A DNA stretch of 64,000 nucleotides from Argyresthia goedartella (taxonomy: Eukaryota; Arthropoda; Insecta; Lepidoptera; Argyresthiidae): the NCBI GenBank assembly GCA_949825045.1, contig OX463829.1:25700715-25764714 (forward strand), read 5' to 3'. The notes beneath the pieces were generated by a model. That model saw only the letters and a program-made list of their open reading frames with translations. It had not been told where the DNA came from and searched no databases. Positions 24,901 through 39,900 of this stretch are shown here, one piece after another; position 1 is the first letter of the stretch, and each line of letters begins with the position of its first letter. A program made the translations under genes and the position numbers.

Positions 24901-27900
24901 TCGAATTGTTTAGAAAATTTTACCTCTTTCCATTGTTATAGTTAAGTGTAGAGTCAAGTGTTATAGAAGTGAAGTGAAGTGAAGTGAAGTGAAGTAATGT
25001 AAGTTAAATGTAGGCCTAAATATAATCCAGATGAGTTGAAAAACTAGATGAAGTTTTGTTTTAGAATTTGGAAAAGTAAGTCAAAATAACCCTTTCCATT
25101 GTTATAGTTAAGTGTAGAGTCAAGTGTTATAGAAGTGAAGTGAAGTGAAGTGAAGTGAAGTGAAGTGAAGTGAAGTAATGTAAGTTAAATGTAGGCCTAA
25201 ATATAATCCAGATGAGTTGAAAAACTAGATGAAGTTTTGTTTTAGAATTTGGAAAATATTTAGGCTAATTTTTTCCGCCCTTTCCATTGTTATAGTTAAG
25301 TGTAGAGTCAAGTGTTATAGAAGTGAAGTGAAGTGAAGTGAAGTGAAGTAATGTAAGTTTAATGTAGGCCTAAATATAATCCAGATGAGTTGAAAAACTA
25401 GATGAAGTTTTGATTTAGAATTTGAAAAATGTGAAAAGGATGAATAGATAAATATTTAAGAGTGAAAGAGAAAGCAAATCAAAGGGAAAGAGACAAGGCG
25501 CAGAAAAGGTGAAGAGTGGAGAAGAACTTTTACGTTGGGCGCCAAAATGTCGTGTAAAGATATTTACCTAACCAGAACCTAACAGAAAACAACCAGGATA
25601 AAATTTAGAAATGACAGTTTATTAGGGCTATTTACAGTGACTATTTAAAAAAAAAATGGTAGGAAGATGAGGGTGGATGAAGTGAGACAAGGTTTTTTTA
25701 AAAAAAAACAGATATAAGGTAAAAAAGAAAGGAAGCGGAGGACACGGAGAGTAGGAGGCCGATGAAGCAGTAGACGTCTGGTGAACCGGTCAGTGGAGGC
25801 ACTGGCGGGCGATGTAGGAGTTGCAGTTGGAGAGTGTGGCCGGCGGCCTATCGGTCATCAGACCCCGACGGGCAGCAGGAGTAGGGGCCCTGGTACCGAA
25901 ACGCCGGCCAGGGTAGAGGCCCGCAGCGTGTCGGCCTGAAGTCACTGATGTGCAGGTGTAGCCGAGAACGGGCAGGTGAAGTGGGGACTCAACGAAGCGC
26001 TGACCAGGGTGCAGGTGTAGCCGAGAACGGGCAGGTGAAGTGGAGACTCAACGAAGCGCTGACCAGGGTAGAGACTCGCCAAGTCAGGAGGCGTTGCAGT
26101 AACGGCTCGCAGGTTCCCAGGGCAGTGCGACCCCGGGATAAGGCCTTTAGGTGATTCTTCTTGTTTGAGAACTGAAGTGAGACTCTTGAATTTCAGAAAT
26201 GTTCCGCTCTTATACCCTTTTTGGAGAGTTCTAAAAATTATTTAAATTAAAAGCAATTTTTGTGAGTGGCCAAGAGAGAAAAAGTATTTTTGTAAAAGTA
26301 TTGAAGCAAACATATCAGACCGCTAACGAGTTTGAATGGACATTGCCATGACAACCAGATAAACAACAACATAATAAATGTCAGATTTTGGTTTCAGGCT
26401 CGTAATAGAAAAATTAACAAGTTCACATAGCCAAAATTACATAACAGCGAAAGATAAAAGGGTAGCGCACCAGCGCGCACGAAGCCCGAGATTGCAGAGT
26501 TTCGGAGAAAGCCAAATACAAGGTCACCAAAGGTAAACCCCTTCGCTATCGATTTAGGAGTGCTGATAGTGTGAAAATATGAAGCGAAAATGATTTGTTA
26601 ATGTGTTCTTATGGTTTAAAACGTTACAGGGTCCTATGAAAATAAAGGTGAAGAAAATATACAGCAAGTATCCAGCTGAACATCCTGGAAAATGACATGT
26701 AAGTAGCATAACACTACAACCCTTATCTGTTAATATTTAAGAAAAGTAAAAATGCTTACCTTTAACTGTACGCTAGAATCTTAGGAGAAGTTGCGAGTCA
26801 TTCCCAACACAAGTATTATTATTACTTACTGGGAAGTCTTGTTATATGCTATGTTAACAGTTTCTATGAAATTAATCAACTTTTTGTTTTTTTTTGTTTG
26901 TTTTGTATATTATTAAATAATTTAGTTGTTAAATAAGATATTTGCATGTTTCAAGGTAAGTTAAGGGATAATTTAGTTATTTTCCTTTAATTTGGTATAT
27001 ACATCATAATCTCTATCTGTATTTTTAAATTACAATAACGATTTCAACAACTGAACAGGAAGTCAAAACCGATTTTTAAGATTAGAATCGCAACAAGTGC
27101 ATTCTTCAGATTCTCATTTGTTTATTTTACGTATTTGGGACTAGTTAACTTTTGCGAATAATTACTAGTTACCGGAAAACAGTTAGACTTTTTAAATGTT
27201 TTTGCTCAAAGATGATATTAGGTATCAAAGTCGGCCGGTGGGTTTGTGCTATAAGTGCTACCTAATTGAAGCTTTACTCTAATGTATTTTCTGTTTGTTT
27301 TAGATGCCTATATCAGCATTATATTTGGAAAAAAATGCCCTACGATCAGCTAGTCGTGACGACCAAGCTGAAAACTGATATAGGAGAGGACTCAGAACCT
27401 GAGGATGATCTAACTTTGAATGTCATATCACGGAGATTATCAGCTGGAGGGGTCTTTCGTCGCGATACCATGGACACACCTCCTCATCATTCTCCATCTC
27501 CAGTCATCAGTGGTTCCATATCACCACTTCCATCACCAGCAGTACCAACTCGAGTACGAAGACGAGGCCGTGTTCGTACCAGAGGTCCTGTGAGAGCGCA
27601 TGGACGAGGACGCCTTCGTACACGAGGATCTGAAATATTATAATATAATTAAAGATTTTTAAGATATAACAGACTAAAACGTTGTTATTTTGAATAATAC
27701 TCATTTGATTATGATATGGTTTTATTTAAAAATTTTGTTCCTAAACGGTCACGGTTACCAATGAAACCATTTTTTTTCCCTAAATGGTCTTGGTTGCATA
27801 TGGAACCACCCCCTAAAGCCAAACCCAAATAAATCAACTGGTGAAAATCACACTAATTCTAGTCCTTACCTTTACCTAATACCACCCCTCACCCTAAAAC

Positions 27901-30900
27901 TATCCCGATACCAATAAAATTCTAGTTCAACAAAAAAAAACTGTCCTATAAAGGGTTAAATAGCAATGGACAATCCATCAATCAGCTCTAATAATCTCTG
28001 GCATCTAGGAATTTAAATAGCAATAGACAATTCCACCAGTCAGCTCTATTAATCTCTGACATCTAGAAATTTAAATCGGAATTGACAATTCCACCAGTCA
28101 GCTCTGTTAATCTCTGGCATCTAGGAATTTAAATCGCAATAGACAATTCCACCAGTCAGCTCTATTAATCTCTGACATCTAGAAATTTAAATCGGAATTG
28201 ACAATTCCACCAGTCAGCTCTGTTAATCTCTGGCATCTAGGAATTTAAATCGCAATAGACAATTCCACCAGTCAGCTCTATTAATCTCTGTCATCTAGAA
28301 ATTTAAATCGCGATAGACAATTCCACCAGTCAGCTCTTTTAATCTCTGGCATCTAGGAAATTAAATCGCAATTGACAATCCATCAATCAGCTCTATTAAT
28401 CTCTGGCATCTAGGAATTTAAATCTTAATTGACAATCCATCAATCAGCTCTATTAATCTCTGGCATCTAGGAATTTAAATCTTAATTGACTATCCATCAA
28501 TCAGCTCTATTAATCTCTGGCATCTATGAATTTAAATCGCAATTGACAATCCATCAATCAGCTCTATTACTCTCTGGCATCTAGGAATTTAAATCGCAAT
28601 TGACGATTCCTTCAATCAGCTCTATTAATCTCTGGCATCTAGGAATTTAAATCGCAATTGACAATCCCACCAGTCAGCTCTATTAATCTCTGACATCTAG
28701 AAATCGAAATGTATGGTATGTATGGAAGGAAAAAAAAACAATTAAAAATATAATTTCTCAAAAGCCTGCCATCCAAATTATGTGAGAGAGCATCGAACGG
28801 GTTGATGAAATACGTAACTTGGGGTTGCTGATGGACAGTGCCCGCCGATTTGAGAACCATGTCGTTAGTACTGTGCATAACTGCTTCTACAGATTGAAAA
28901 TACTGTACAAAATCAGACCCTTCCTCAGTGTGAATCTTCGTGTGCAAATGTGCGAGTCCTTAGTGCTGTCTATACTTAATTATATGGACACGGTGTACGA
29001 CGCACGCCTTCTGAGCCGATCTAATCGTCTACTTCAGCGCGTTCAGAACGCGTGCGCTAGGTTCTGCTTCAATGTGCTACCCCGCACTCATGTCACCCCC
29101 TATATTAGTAAGTCCAAAGTTCTTAGTGCTAGAAGAAATCTTCACTTCGCGACACTATTGTTTGGAGTGGTAAGGTTTATGGCTCCGGAATACCTATATT
29201 CTAAACTTAACTGGTCCTACAGGAACCCGACCTATTCAAGAGCATCCTCGTTGCTGTTGTCATGTCCAAGAAACAAAACTGCTGCATTCCGTGGTAGTTT
29301 TCGCTACGCTTCTACGTAGTGCTGGAATACCATTCCCCCCCCCCCCCTCCATGACTTGAAATCAGTTACAACGTTTCGACACAAGCTCAAAACACATTTA
29401 CTGGCAGCTCAAAGATTCACACTTGGAGTCACAGCACCATGTTGTACACCACCACCACCACCACAACTACCCTACACTACACTACACTACACCCTATACT
29501 CAACATTTATTTATTATCCACATTACCTTTTCCCCTGCATAGAGTTTTTATTGCAATTGACGTGTGTTTTGACTGTGCATGGCTATACAGTTTTTCGTTG
29601 CTTAGTTTTAAGTTCTTAGTGTTTTTCGTTGCTTAGTTTTAAGTTCTTAGTTTTATAAAATGGTGTGAGCCGAAAACCAGCGTTACGTGTAGTTGCTACT
29701 CTTAACACATGCTGAGCTCAAGCCATTTTGTCATAAACTAGATCCTTTCATTATTATTATTTTCTTTCTTTCTTTCTATATTAAAAGGCCATTCTATATA
29801 TATATGAATTATGAAACAGGGTGCTCATTCCATACATATTAGAATTAGTAACCCTTCGCAATCCAAAGATGAACTGGGAGTAACGGTTGTAATTTAAATT
29901 ATGGCTTAAGTCAACATGTTAATCTAAGAATGTAAAAATGAAAATGTTACAGAATCGCAAATAGATTGGTCTTTAGCAAATCTCTTCAATATTTATAATC
30001 TATTAAATGTAAATAAAAGTGTCAAAGACAAATCGGTTGTTGTTATCTTGAAATGTAATCTCCTAGCGCCATCTGGTTGGATTTGCAATACTACAATGGT
30101 GCTGCACCAAGTTAAACACTACCAGTGATACACCAGTGAACTAAAGATACTTTCGTACATCTCTGATTACTCCGGTGACATATTTTTTCCTTCGTGGTAT
30201 CTGTATTACTATACTATTATAGTATCTGCGAGTAGAAAGAAATAAGACCGTAGTCATTTATTCTGACAGTCAGGCAGCTTTGAATGTGCTTAGGCAACCA
30301 ATGAATAAATCTGCACTAGTCAAAGAGTGTCAGGCAAGTCTTAACTCTTTGGGAAAAACATCAGAAATAATTATCGCATGGGTCCCCGGATATGAAGGGA
30401 TTCAAGGTAACGAAAAAGCTGATGAGCTGGCAAGAAACGGCGCTGATGAGCCTTTTTTTGGACCAGAACCAAGATTATCTATATCAGCGACTGTCACTAA
30501 AACATCTTCAACATGATAGCTACGCGAGATGCAAACCTTGTGTGAAAGAACACGAAAGACTAGGCAGTCTAAGATGTTTATCTTAAGACCCCAAAAAGGC
30601 TAACTATTTACTTAATCTCAGTAGGAAAAAATTTGCAACACTGGTGGTTAGGTGACAGGTCACTGAAAAATACATAATCACCTTTCATTATAAAAGCTCG
30701 TACTAGACCCATCATGCCCTCACTGTGGCTTGGAGGAAAGCAAAGAGGAAAGTAGCCAGCACTTTATGGGAGAATGCGTGATGTATTCAATCATAAGATG
30801 GCGAGTACTATGGATGTGGGGGATAGGATATGGAATAGAATTCATTAAGCGAACAAGAAGATTTGGGGAGGGACATCTGTTGAAACCAACAGCAACCAGT

Positions 30901-33900
30901 GCCCAAACACTGGGAATTGGGTGAAATAGTCACAATAGGGGACCGATCACCCGCCTGTTGTTCAGCGGGCGTCCCACCTTCATCATAAACATCATCATCA
31001 TCTGTGATTAGAACTATCGGAGCGTGTACCATAGTTATACAATATTGCCCACTCAGTTTTAACTAATTGAATTTCCATCTCGCAGTGAACACGCACATGC
31101 ACGCGGACCACGTGACCGGCACTGGCAAGCTCAGATCCATCCTCCCCGGCAGTAAGAGCATGATCAGTAAAGCGAGCGGGGCACAAGCGGACTTGTACCT
31201 GCAGGACGGGGATCTGGTGACTTTCGGGAAGCACAGGCTGGTGGCGACGGCGACGCCGGGACACACGAACGGGTGTTTCACTTATATCTGTCATGAGCAG
31301 GTCAGTTAGTTTTTGAACTTTGAACTCTTGAGGCCTTTTTTAATAAATATAGGCTAATAATGATAACTATCAAAAAGCTCAGCTTTGTAAGGGCGCGCGG
31401 AAGGTAATCCTTTGTAAGGGCGCGCGGAAGGTAATCCTTTGTAAGGGCGCGCGGAAGGTAATCCTTTGTAAGGGCGCGCGGAAGGTAATCCTTTGTAAGG
31501 GCGCGCGGAAGGTAATCCTTTGTAAGGGCGCGCGGAAGGTAATCCTTTGTAAGGGCGCGCGGAAGGTAATCCTTTGTAAGGGCGCGCGGAAGGTAATCCT
31601 TTGTAAGGGCGCGCGGAAGGTAATCCTTTGAGAACTTGTCTATGACCTGCTATTAATGTTCGGTAACCGCAGCGCCTTCGAGACCTTTCGGTGCTTTTTC
31701 CTTATGATTTTTCTGACACCATATTACAATAATTACAGTCCATATAATTTATGTTATCTAAACACGTATCATAAACCCTCTTTACTGCGTCCAAAAACCG
31801 CACGTTACGACCATCATAATGTTATTTACTTGGTAAAACTCATTTCTTATCTTAATATTGATACATTATGACCATACTGATACATACTGGAGGGCATTAA
31901 AACTCGAGAGTGGGTGTATGAAATAATATCACTCGAGAGTTTTAATGCCTAATTATTATGTACAGTTACATACACTAGTTTATCTACACACATATCATAA
32001 GCTCTCTTTGATGTGTTCAGGAACCGCATGTTCGACCGGCAATGTGGCATTGATAATTGCTCTGCACTTGCTTAGCATGTTCAGTAGCACCAACTTCACA
32101 GACAAACTAGGGGCGGCACGTCACGGCACGGTTTCTGATACGTGTGTAGATAAACTACTATTATGTTTTATTTTCGAGTTTTCAATCATATTCGGCAAAA
32201 ATAAATGTGAAATTAAATCACTATGTCAAAGCTGAAACCTAAGACTGTAATAGTTTTTTCATAAGTGTACCGCAAGGTGTGCGTAGTGGTCGAGTGTCTG
32301 CCTGACAAGCGAGAAGTCCGTTGTCCGAATCCCTTTCGGGGCCAGAAGCAATGTATGTGCCTATATACAGGGTGTCCCATAAGTCACACCTCACAGCAAC
32401 CCCGTAAGTAGTCCTTAGATGCAAATAAAATATGACCTCAGTGAAAGTTGCATTTAATTCGAGAAGTCGTCGGTTTAAGGGTTTAATTTAAATTCCCCAT
32501 TTTTATTGTTGGTGCCAGCCATTTATTGGATTGCCCCTTTTTTTTATTACTACGCTATCATGAACAGCTACTTCTGAGGAGTCAGTTGTAATTTTGTCAA
32601 AACCTTAAGTAGAGAGTACGAGAAATTGATGATTTAGTCTTAACTTAAATCTTCAGCAATTACATTGACTTTTCCTTTCATCATCAGCCGTGTTTATTTT
32701 TTCCAGACACGGTATGAGAACATACCTTGTTTGCTTATATTATGCCGATTCAGGAATTGTACAGACAGCATCAGAGAAAGTACCGCCCTTGGTATTGACA
32801 TAGAAGACCATAACATTTTTGACATTGAGTAAATTGCATGTTGGTCCGGAGGTTAACAAATTGGACTTGTGAACCGTAGGTCGCGAGTTCGATGCCACGG
32901 CAATGGAGGTTCTTTTTCCATTTTATAGCAGTTCTTGTTTATTTTTTATTTTCTGACTAGAAAAGCATATAAAATGTAGAAGTTACGCAATAACAAATAG
33001 GCATGTTGTTGAAAGAATATTTCATTGTTTATTCAAGTTATGATTTTTTATAGTGTTTTTCAAGGGATATCATATTTAGTTTTCTTAAAGTCTATTTGCT
33101 CATCTTATAGGTTTGTAAAAATACTATGGTTTTATGTAACGCTCACGCTAAACGAGAGATACTTACTTAAAATATTGTTTAAAAACTTCTCCTTTACTTG
33201 AAGGAATATCCCCCAGCATTTTCCAATTCCAACTTACTTGAGCATTATTTGAATGTATTTAAATGTTACTTTTTTTTTTGCGAGCAGTTTACTTCCAGCG
33301 TTAGTTAATAAAATAAACGAAAAACCAACTTGAAAAGGAAAACATATTCTATTTACAATTTGCACAAAAATTGCAGGTATTGAATGAATGATAATGGGTA
33401 GGGCAGTGTAACGATAATGATTTGCAGACATTATTAATATTGCTAGCAAATATTACAATATTTCATTAACTATAGCTCTGTGAACCTAATAACGTTTTAG
33501 AGAGAAAAACATGTTAAACTACGATGTAGTATAACAATTTACATCTCATATTTATCACAATTTTAGACAATATTAAAGACAAAAAATCTATTGAATTGCA
33601 ATACAGTATACCTATATAAACAGGGGAGTCAAATAATGCTTCACAAGCGTGAACTTTTATCTCGTTTAATAGCTTAAAGGGTGATCTTCACTATCTATTA
33701 TTTGCATGTATGACCATGTTGGAAGATGCACTGTTGTTTCGCATTATCTCCCAAGTTCTGTTGACCTCTTCGTCAAATTGCTGTTTAGATTTAACTTCAC
33801 TGGAATCCCAGTTCAGAACCATTTGCCCCCACAAGTTTTCTATTTGATTTAGGTCAGGACTTTTAGACGGCCAATTGAACACAGTTATGTCAGCCTGGGA

Positions 33901-36900
33901 TCACAGCCATTCCTGGACGAGTCGGGCAGGAGCAGTGCACCAAACCATTATCTTGGACTGGATGAATTTGGCCTTCATGGTATGCGACATGCACCGACGG
34001 CTGCATCACGTGCCTCAACACCTCCAAGTATCGCTGGGCATTCATAAGGCCGCCCACTTGCACAAGCTCTCCTGGGCCCATGGGTGACATCCATCCCTAA
34101 TACGCTTAAAAACAGTAAATATATAATTCTAATTTATTTACATACCATATGCAATCAGCAAGGCAACAATTGTTTATATACATATTCTTCATAATCTTAA
34201 ATATGGTAGTGAGATTAGCTTACCTAATTTTATACTCCCACATGTTCTCATATCTAACAAGTGTTGTGTCTCCTTATCCACTTACTATCCGTTTTTCTCA
34301 GTGCGTATAAATTTATTAGAAGAACACCACAGAAATATATACCGATATTAATACTAAATCAGTATTATAAAATAAATTATAACAGATCGACTGTTTCATT
34401 ATCTCACCGTTATAGAGAAGATAATGATATATTCATTAAGGTGATTCAAATGATTCATCTCTCGGGCAATTTTTTCAAAGCTCTGGTTTTGTTCCCAAAG
34501 AACAACTATTTTAGATTTTAAAAAGGTCATGAAACTAACCATAATAAGTATTTTTCAAGATAATTTAAAGAAAACTGATAAGAAATCGAGATAATCGCAC
34601 AAGGCTCAGCACGTTGTTTTCGTAAACTTTACAAACTTAGCCCCAACCATAATTTATTAAACGAAGTAAAAGTTGAAATCATTCCAATATCAACCTTACT
34701 CCATAGCTAATTATATCGTTTACAAGTTTCCGTTTAAATATAAAACCGTATAAAACGACGCTGACGTATTCAAACAAGGGTAAACAAAGACATAACTATT
34801 ATCCATACTGATTAGTTAGACAAGGATGCCGGGACAGAAACGTCGAATATCTTTGCAACCAATAAATGCATAATTTCGTATCAAAGCTATCCTCCGTAGC
34901 TCAGCGGTAACGAGCAAGTGAATATGACTCGGGCGGCCTAAGAGATTGAGGTTCCGATTTCGAGAATGATTAAATAATAAAAATTTGCAATTGGTATGAT
35001 ATAACCAAAGTCGATTTGATTAACAGGTTGTGTTTGACGGCCACGGGCAGAGTATTGAACCTCAACTTCTCTCTGCCTTGCGAAGTTAATGTTTTAAAAC
35101 TAGAATTAATACTACCCTTACTCATTAAAACGGGGCTCCGTCTAGTATGAAATGTGAAACATTACACATCACATCATTACTCATTTCCTACCGACTTTTA
35201 CTGTTTTTAGATGTATGAGAGCAAATGAGATGGCTAGTGCAATTAAGTCAACTAATCTAGGATTTATAATTTGAGGCCAGAAATGTAAACAAACAACTGT
35301 CATTTTCTAGAACAAAACCGTTGACTTTGATATTCATATTTCACTTTTTGTACTGGAAAATGACAGTTCTTTGCTTACATTTCTGGCCTCAAATTAAATT
35401 TCTGGCCTCAAATTAAAAATCCTGGTATAGTGAGATCAATTCCAGATGCATCATTAAGACTAAAGACGCTGCTGCTCGTGTGAAAGAGCTCTTAGGCTTA
35501 TTCGATGCATCTGAGGCAGTTCCACCTCCGGTGTCATTGTGACGTATTATTTATGGGAAACCCTGTATTTTTAGCTAATACATAAATAGCGTCACGCCTT
35601 TTGCCATACGGGATTGCGCCCACGTTTAGCCAAGGACTACACACCAGGCAGTACCTATACAGGTAGTGCCTGGTGTGTAGTCCCCTGACCCAGAGAGGCG
35701 CATCAGGTGAGGGGAGGAGATGTGCGGGAGCGCGGGTGGCCGCGCATGGGCTTCCGCCGCCTGCAATCATTTCGTGAGCGTTGATTGGCTCGCTAGTGGT
35801 AATGAGTAGTATTGCTTCTCGCGCATGCAATAAATAAATAAAAAAAAAAGGCTTATATCGACAAGACGCAACTTAGTACTTTTCAAGATTGAGGTGAAGC
35901 CTGCTAATATGGAATCTCATTTATGAAATCGATGCTATCTTATAGAAAATTTATTGAATGATATAGTATTTAAAAAAATCTAGGTAATTGCCTAAAATAG
36001 TAATGTCAAATTGAACAGAATTACCGACGCATTTTGTCAATTTCTGCTTTTCCTCGTCATTCTGAACCTTCGATATATGGGGAATACCTATGAAACTTAC
36101 GAAAATATAGGTTATATTTCAAACGGGTGGACGGAGTTTAATGCGGATTTATGTAGTTGGTTGTAGAATTTGAAGCGACGAGAGCGGCTATACAAGGTGA
36201 CATTTAATTAGCTGACCATATTTTGTGGAATGATAGTACTAATATAATATAACTTCTATACTATGAACTGATAATTATGAACAACTTTCCCCACGTAACA
36301 TATGGTCGCAAATGAAAAAAAAATTTCGTCCCTCAGTACATTGACCCGATCAGCTGATTACAAGTTACTAAGGCAGACCCAATTATTTTTTTCGTTTGCG
36401 GCCATATGTTTCTTGAGGAAAGTTATTCATAATTAAGGGTACTATCATTCCACAAAATATGGTCAGCTAATTAAATGTCACCTTGGATATAGAAGAGGTC
36501 TGGTGGCTATTACGGCTGGGGACCACTGGTCCAACAGCTTATGCTCGGACGTTCTATATATTGTTAGTAACCGAAGAAACTTCTCTTGCGCGATGCAGGA
36601 TCGATTGTCAATTGTTGACCGCCTGATAGGTGACGCCACAACTTCACTGCGATGGTTTTTTAATATATTTTATTACAAGCGATTCAGCGCTTCAAATGTT
36701 ATCAGCCTAAATAGAAAACAAGCGAACCACATTCTAGTCGTAAGATTTCATTTATTGTGTCAGGCAAGGGTGTTTTATATTTTCACTTTAAGTACTTCGA
36801 CACAAAGTTAACTTGAATGCGTTTCCCCTCACTCGCTCGCTCGCTCTCTCCCTCGACGACACTATGACGTTATCAGAGCGAGGTGCCAAGTTATGGTGAT

Positions 36901-39900
36901 ACCGAACAAAATGTATTTTTTTTTCGAATCCATTTACTCCACTATAAAGTCATCTACAGATTGACTTTTTGGTTAACGTTTATTGAGCATTTGATTAAGA
37001 TTCTCACTGAAGGAAAACGGCGATTGGATGAAATTTTCTCGATATAATTTAATCACGAAAAGAGCTCTAAATTGTTTTATTTTTTCCTGTAATTCTGAAA
37101 TCCTAACTAATTTTATTGCGCAATTGCATACAAAATGTAGATATTATGTACTTACCTTGAAAATCTTTTTGACATAATAGCGTAGTTTATTTTTAAACAT
37201 ATTCGTATGTGGTTTGGCGCTACGTTATTTCAATTTCAGTCGAGCGCATTGTTTGCGGTCTCTTTTCTTTCTATGTGGAAGTAATTAACGCTGTCACTTT
37301 CGTTTACATTTGCATTACTTTTACCGATATTTTTCCGTATCACCTTGACTTTGCCGTGTCATATATTCCAGAGTATAGCGTTCACTGGCGACACGCTGCT
37401 CATCAGAGGCTGCGGCCGCACGGACTTCCAGGAAGGCTCGCCGGAGACGCTCTACTCCTCGGTGCATCGACGCATCTTCACGCTGCCCGACCACTACACT
37501 GTGTACCCTGCGCATGACTACAAGGTAAAATAAAAAAAAACCGGTCAAGTGCGAGTCGGACCCGCGCACGAAGGGTTCTGTGATACCGCACGAAGAAACT
37601 GGTGTTTCCTTAATGGTACCCCGCATTTTAACCATACCTTTCTCGGTATTATTCTGCTATAAGTAACGACCTCGTTTTTTTTTTCAAAATCAGTGGTTTC
37701 GGAGATGAGGTGGGGAATGGATTTTTTGTCTTTTAAACTTTTTTAATTATGAAAAACAAATATTTGAAATCCTTGCAACAAGCTTTTTCATTGAACATGA
37801 CACTCTATATAGTTTTTTTTTGTTTTACCCCTCAAATTCAAAATGATTTTGTTTGGGTCACAATAATACTTAAGGTAAGGGAACCAAATTTCAACTTAAT
37901 TGTCTCAGAAACCGGTCGATTTATACAGGTGTCCCTTAAATAATGGTCCAATGTTAAGGGGAAGACAGCTTGCCTAATTTCCTAAAACTAATTTAATTAT
38001 TTAAAAACACGATATATGTACCTAACATACCGGTTTTGCACTTTCTCCACCAAGAAGCTATATTTCGCTTCATGTAGGTGCCAGATAATCGCACTATTTC
38101 TATGTTGATTCTGACTAAAGACCAAAGCGTTATAAAGGGCTCTGACATCTTCAATGTTCCTAAACTCTAGATTGTCTCATTAGAAAACTGAGATTTTTAT
38201 GCGCTTGCTTAGTGCCATCTACAATGTGATTACGAAACGTTATATTTCACGCGCATTCCGGGATCTTTAACCCACTTACCCGTGTAATTTCCGCGGCATC
38301 TACCGAGTACTGGTGCAGAGTCATCAGCGTACACTTCCCAACATTGAAGTATAGTTAGTTGAGTTTGCTCCACTCCACCACACGATCTATATCCCTTTGC
38401 AGCTTTTCGCAATCCGAAATGTCCCTTACTTCCAGGAATAACTTGAGGTCATCGGCAAACAAGAGACAGATAGCGTCCTTAATGACCTTCGGGAGGTCAT
38501 TAATCACAATGATAAATTCTAAAGGCCCCAAGGTACTGCCCTGACTAACGCCAGAAAATGTTATATACGCGTTTTCCACAAACTGTCTCCGGATTTTAAG
38601 ATAGCTCACAAAAAACCGCATACGTTGAGGAGTAAAGCCGACCCCACGTAATTTCTCCAGAAGGACGTCGATGTCCACTCAGTAATAGGGTCCTGTTTGG
38701 TGCGGAACCCTAAAAAGAAAGCAAGAAAAAGCATTTGTTTGCCACGACAAAAAAAATACAAGGCTTTTAAATCAACATCACATCAACAGATTATTTGTGG
38801 CAAAGAAGACTGGACTAAGCTTAATACCGTGTGATGCTGGTGTGACATCAACACAGCGCTGTTTATCAGGCCAGCTCATATGACTTGGGGCGGCCTATTT
38901 ACTTAAAATCCGTTTATTCATTAGCTGCTATAAAATATATAATTGGACTTAGTAGTATATTTATAACAGTAAATAAAAGACTCGTATCACCACAATCCAT
39001 TTATATTCCAAAGATAATAATGTTTAAAACTTACCCAAGAAAATAATTTATTAAAACAACGACGTAGTACACATCATTTTTTCTCGAAACTTAAATGGTA
39101 TCAATTGGAGGCCGGTCCACACTGGACGAATGTGGCGAACGGAAGCGACGGGGTAAAACAAAAAAATCTGTTTCCTAATTCTTAAAATAATAATTTCGTC
39201 TGATAAGCGATATGGTTTATTTCAGTAAGCCCTGAGGCTAAATCTAAATCTTGGTTCCTTGGGCACAGCACCAGGTGCATTTATGAGTTTGTGTTTGGTA
39301 TTGATAGAAAATGCAGTCGGGTTATTTATTTTATAATAACTCTACTTGTTTAAATAATAAATTGTACTCATAGCCAGTTTTTGTTTCTTTCATTATTCCT
39401 TAAAAAGTAATAACCATGTGATCAATGGATTTTATGATTCATTTAGCAATGATGTAATGATCCGCGATGGAAAAAATGTTAATTAATGGTTTTGTGACGA
39501 AAAGCGGGTATTTACGATTTCCATACACGTTTTGACACCTGAATGTTACGATACAAACGATTGCTGTGTCATGGAGGAGTTGCTCACGTCCGAAAGAAAT
39601 ACTTGGTTCCTACCGCTCTTCAGATTCTTTCGGGTAGTGTTAATGACCAACAAAATATTCACAAGACGCTAATTTCCTGGTTCTCTTAGTAAATTGGGAT
39701 GTTTCAAATACACTTGACACCAATGACACTTGAAAAAACGAGACCAATATAATTCAGTACGGAATGAAAAATAACATAACATAAACATAAGCATTTACAT
39801 ACAGGCATAAATTATTTATAAATTGCGCAAAAAATACAAAACCATAGACTATGACTTTTTAATTTTTATATTTTAACCAGGCCCAGATCATTTCATCTTT

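Larger units (their letters stand above)
23649..27955. mobile_element. piggyBac-like composite insertion at TTAA
   Basis: The left end CCCTTTATAGGGCAG at 23649 and right end CTGTCCTATAAAGGG at 27955 are inverse with one mismatch. TTAA is at 23643-23646 (two extra T before CCC) and at 27956-27959. On both sides the flank is the same 57-bp minisatellite unit (TCTCTGGCATCTAGGAATTT), so the insertion lies within one unit. TTAA plus CCC ends point to piggyBac. No piggyBac transposase core is recognised. The 4307 bp hold an FP-domain ORF, an LTR and its leader, and an Arg/Gly-rich frame. Confidence 0.62.

Noticed and set aside
29439..29636. Thr-rich frame from the CAC/ACT tract
   Set aside because: Low-complexity LINE tail; translation artefact.
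31384..31626. Regular short repeats reminiscent of a CRISPR array
   Set aside because: Repeats abut without unique spacers and the DNA is from an animal; it is a minisatellite. The same applies to 27956-28712.
38355..38678. Host gene encoding [16 protein letters not shown]
   Set aside because: These are non-LTR reverse transcriptase motifs inside a repeat; not a host gene.
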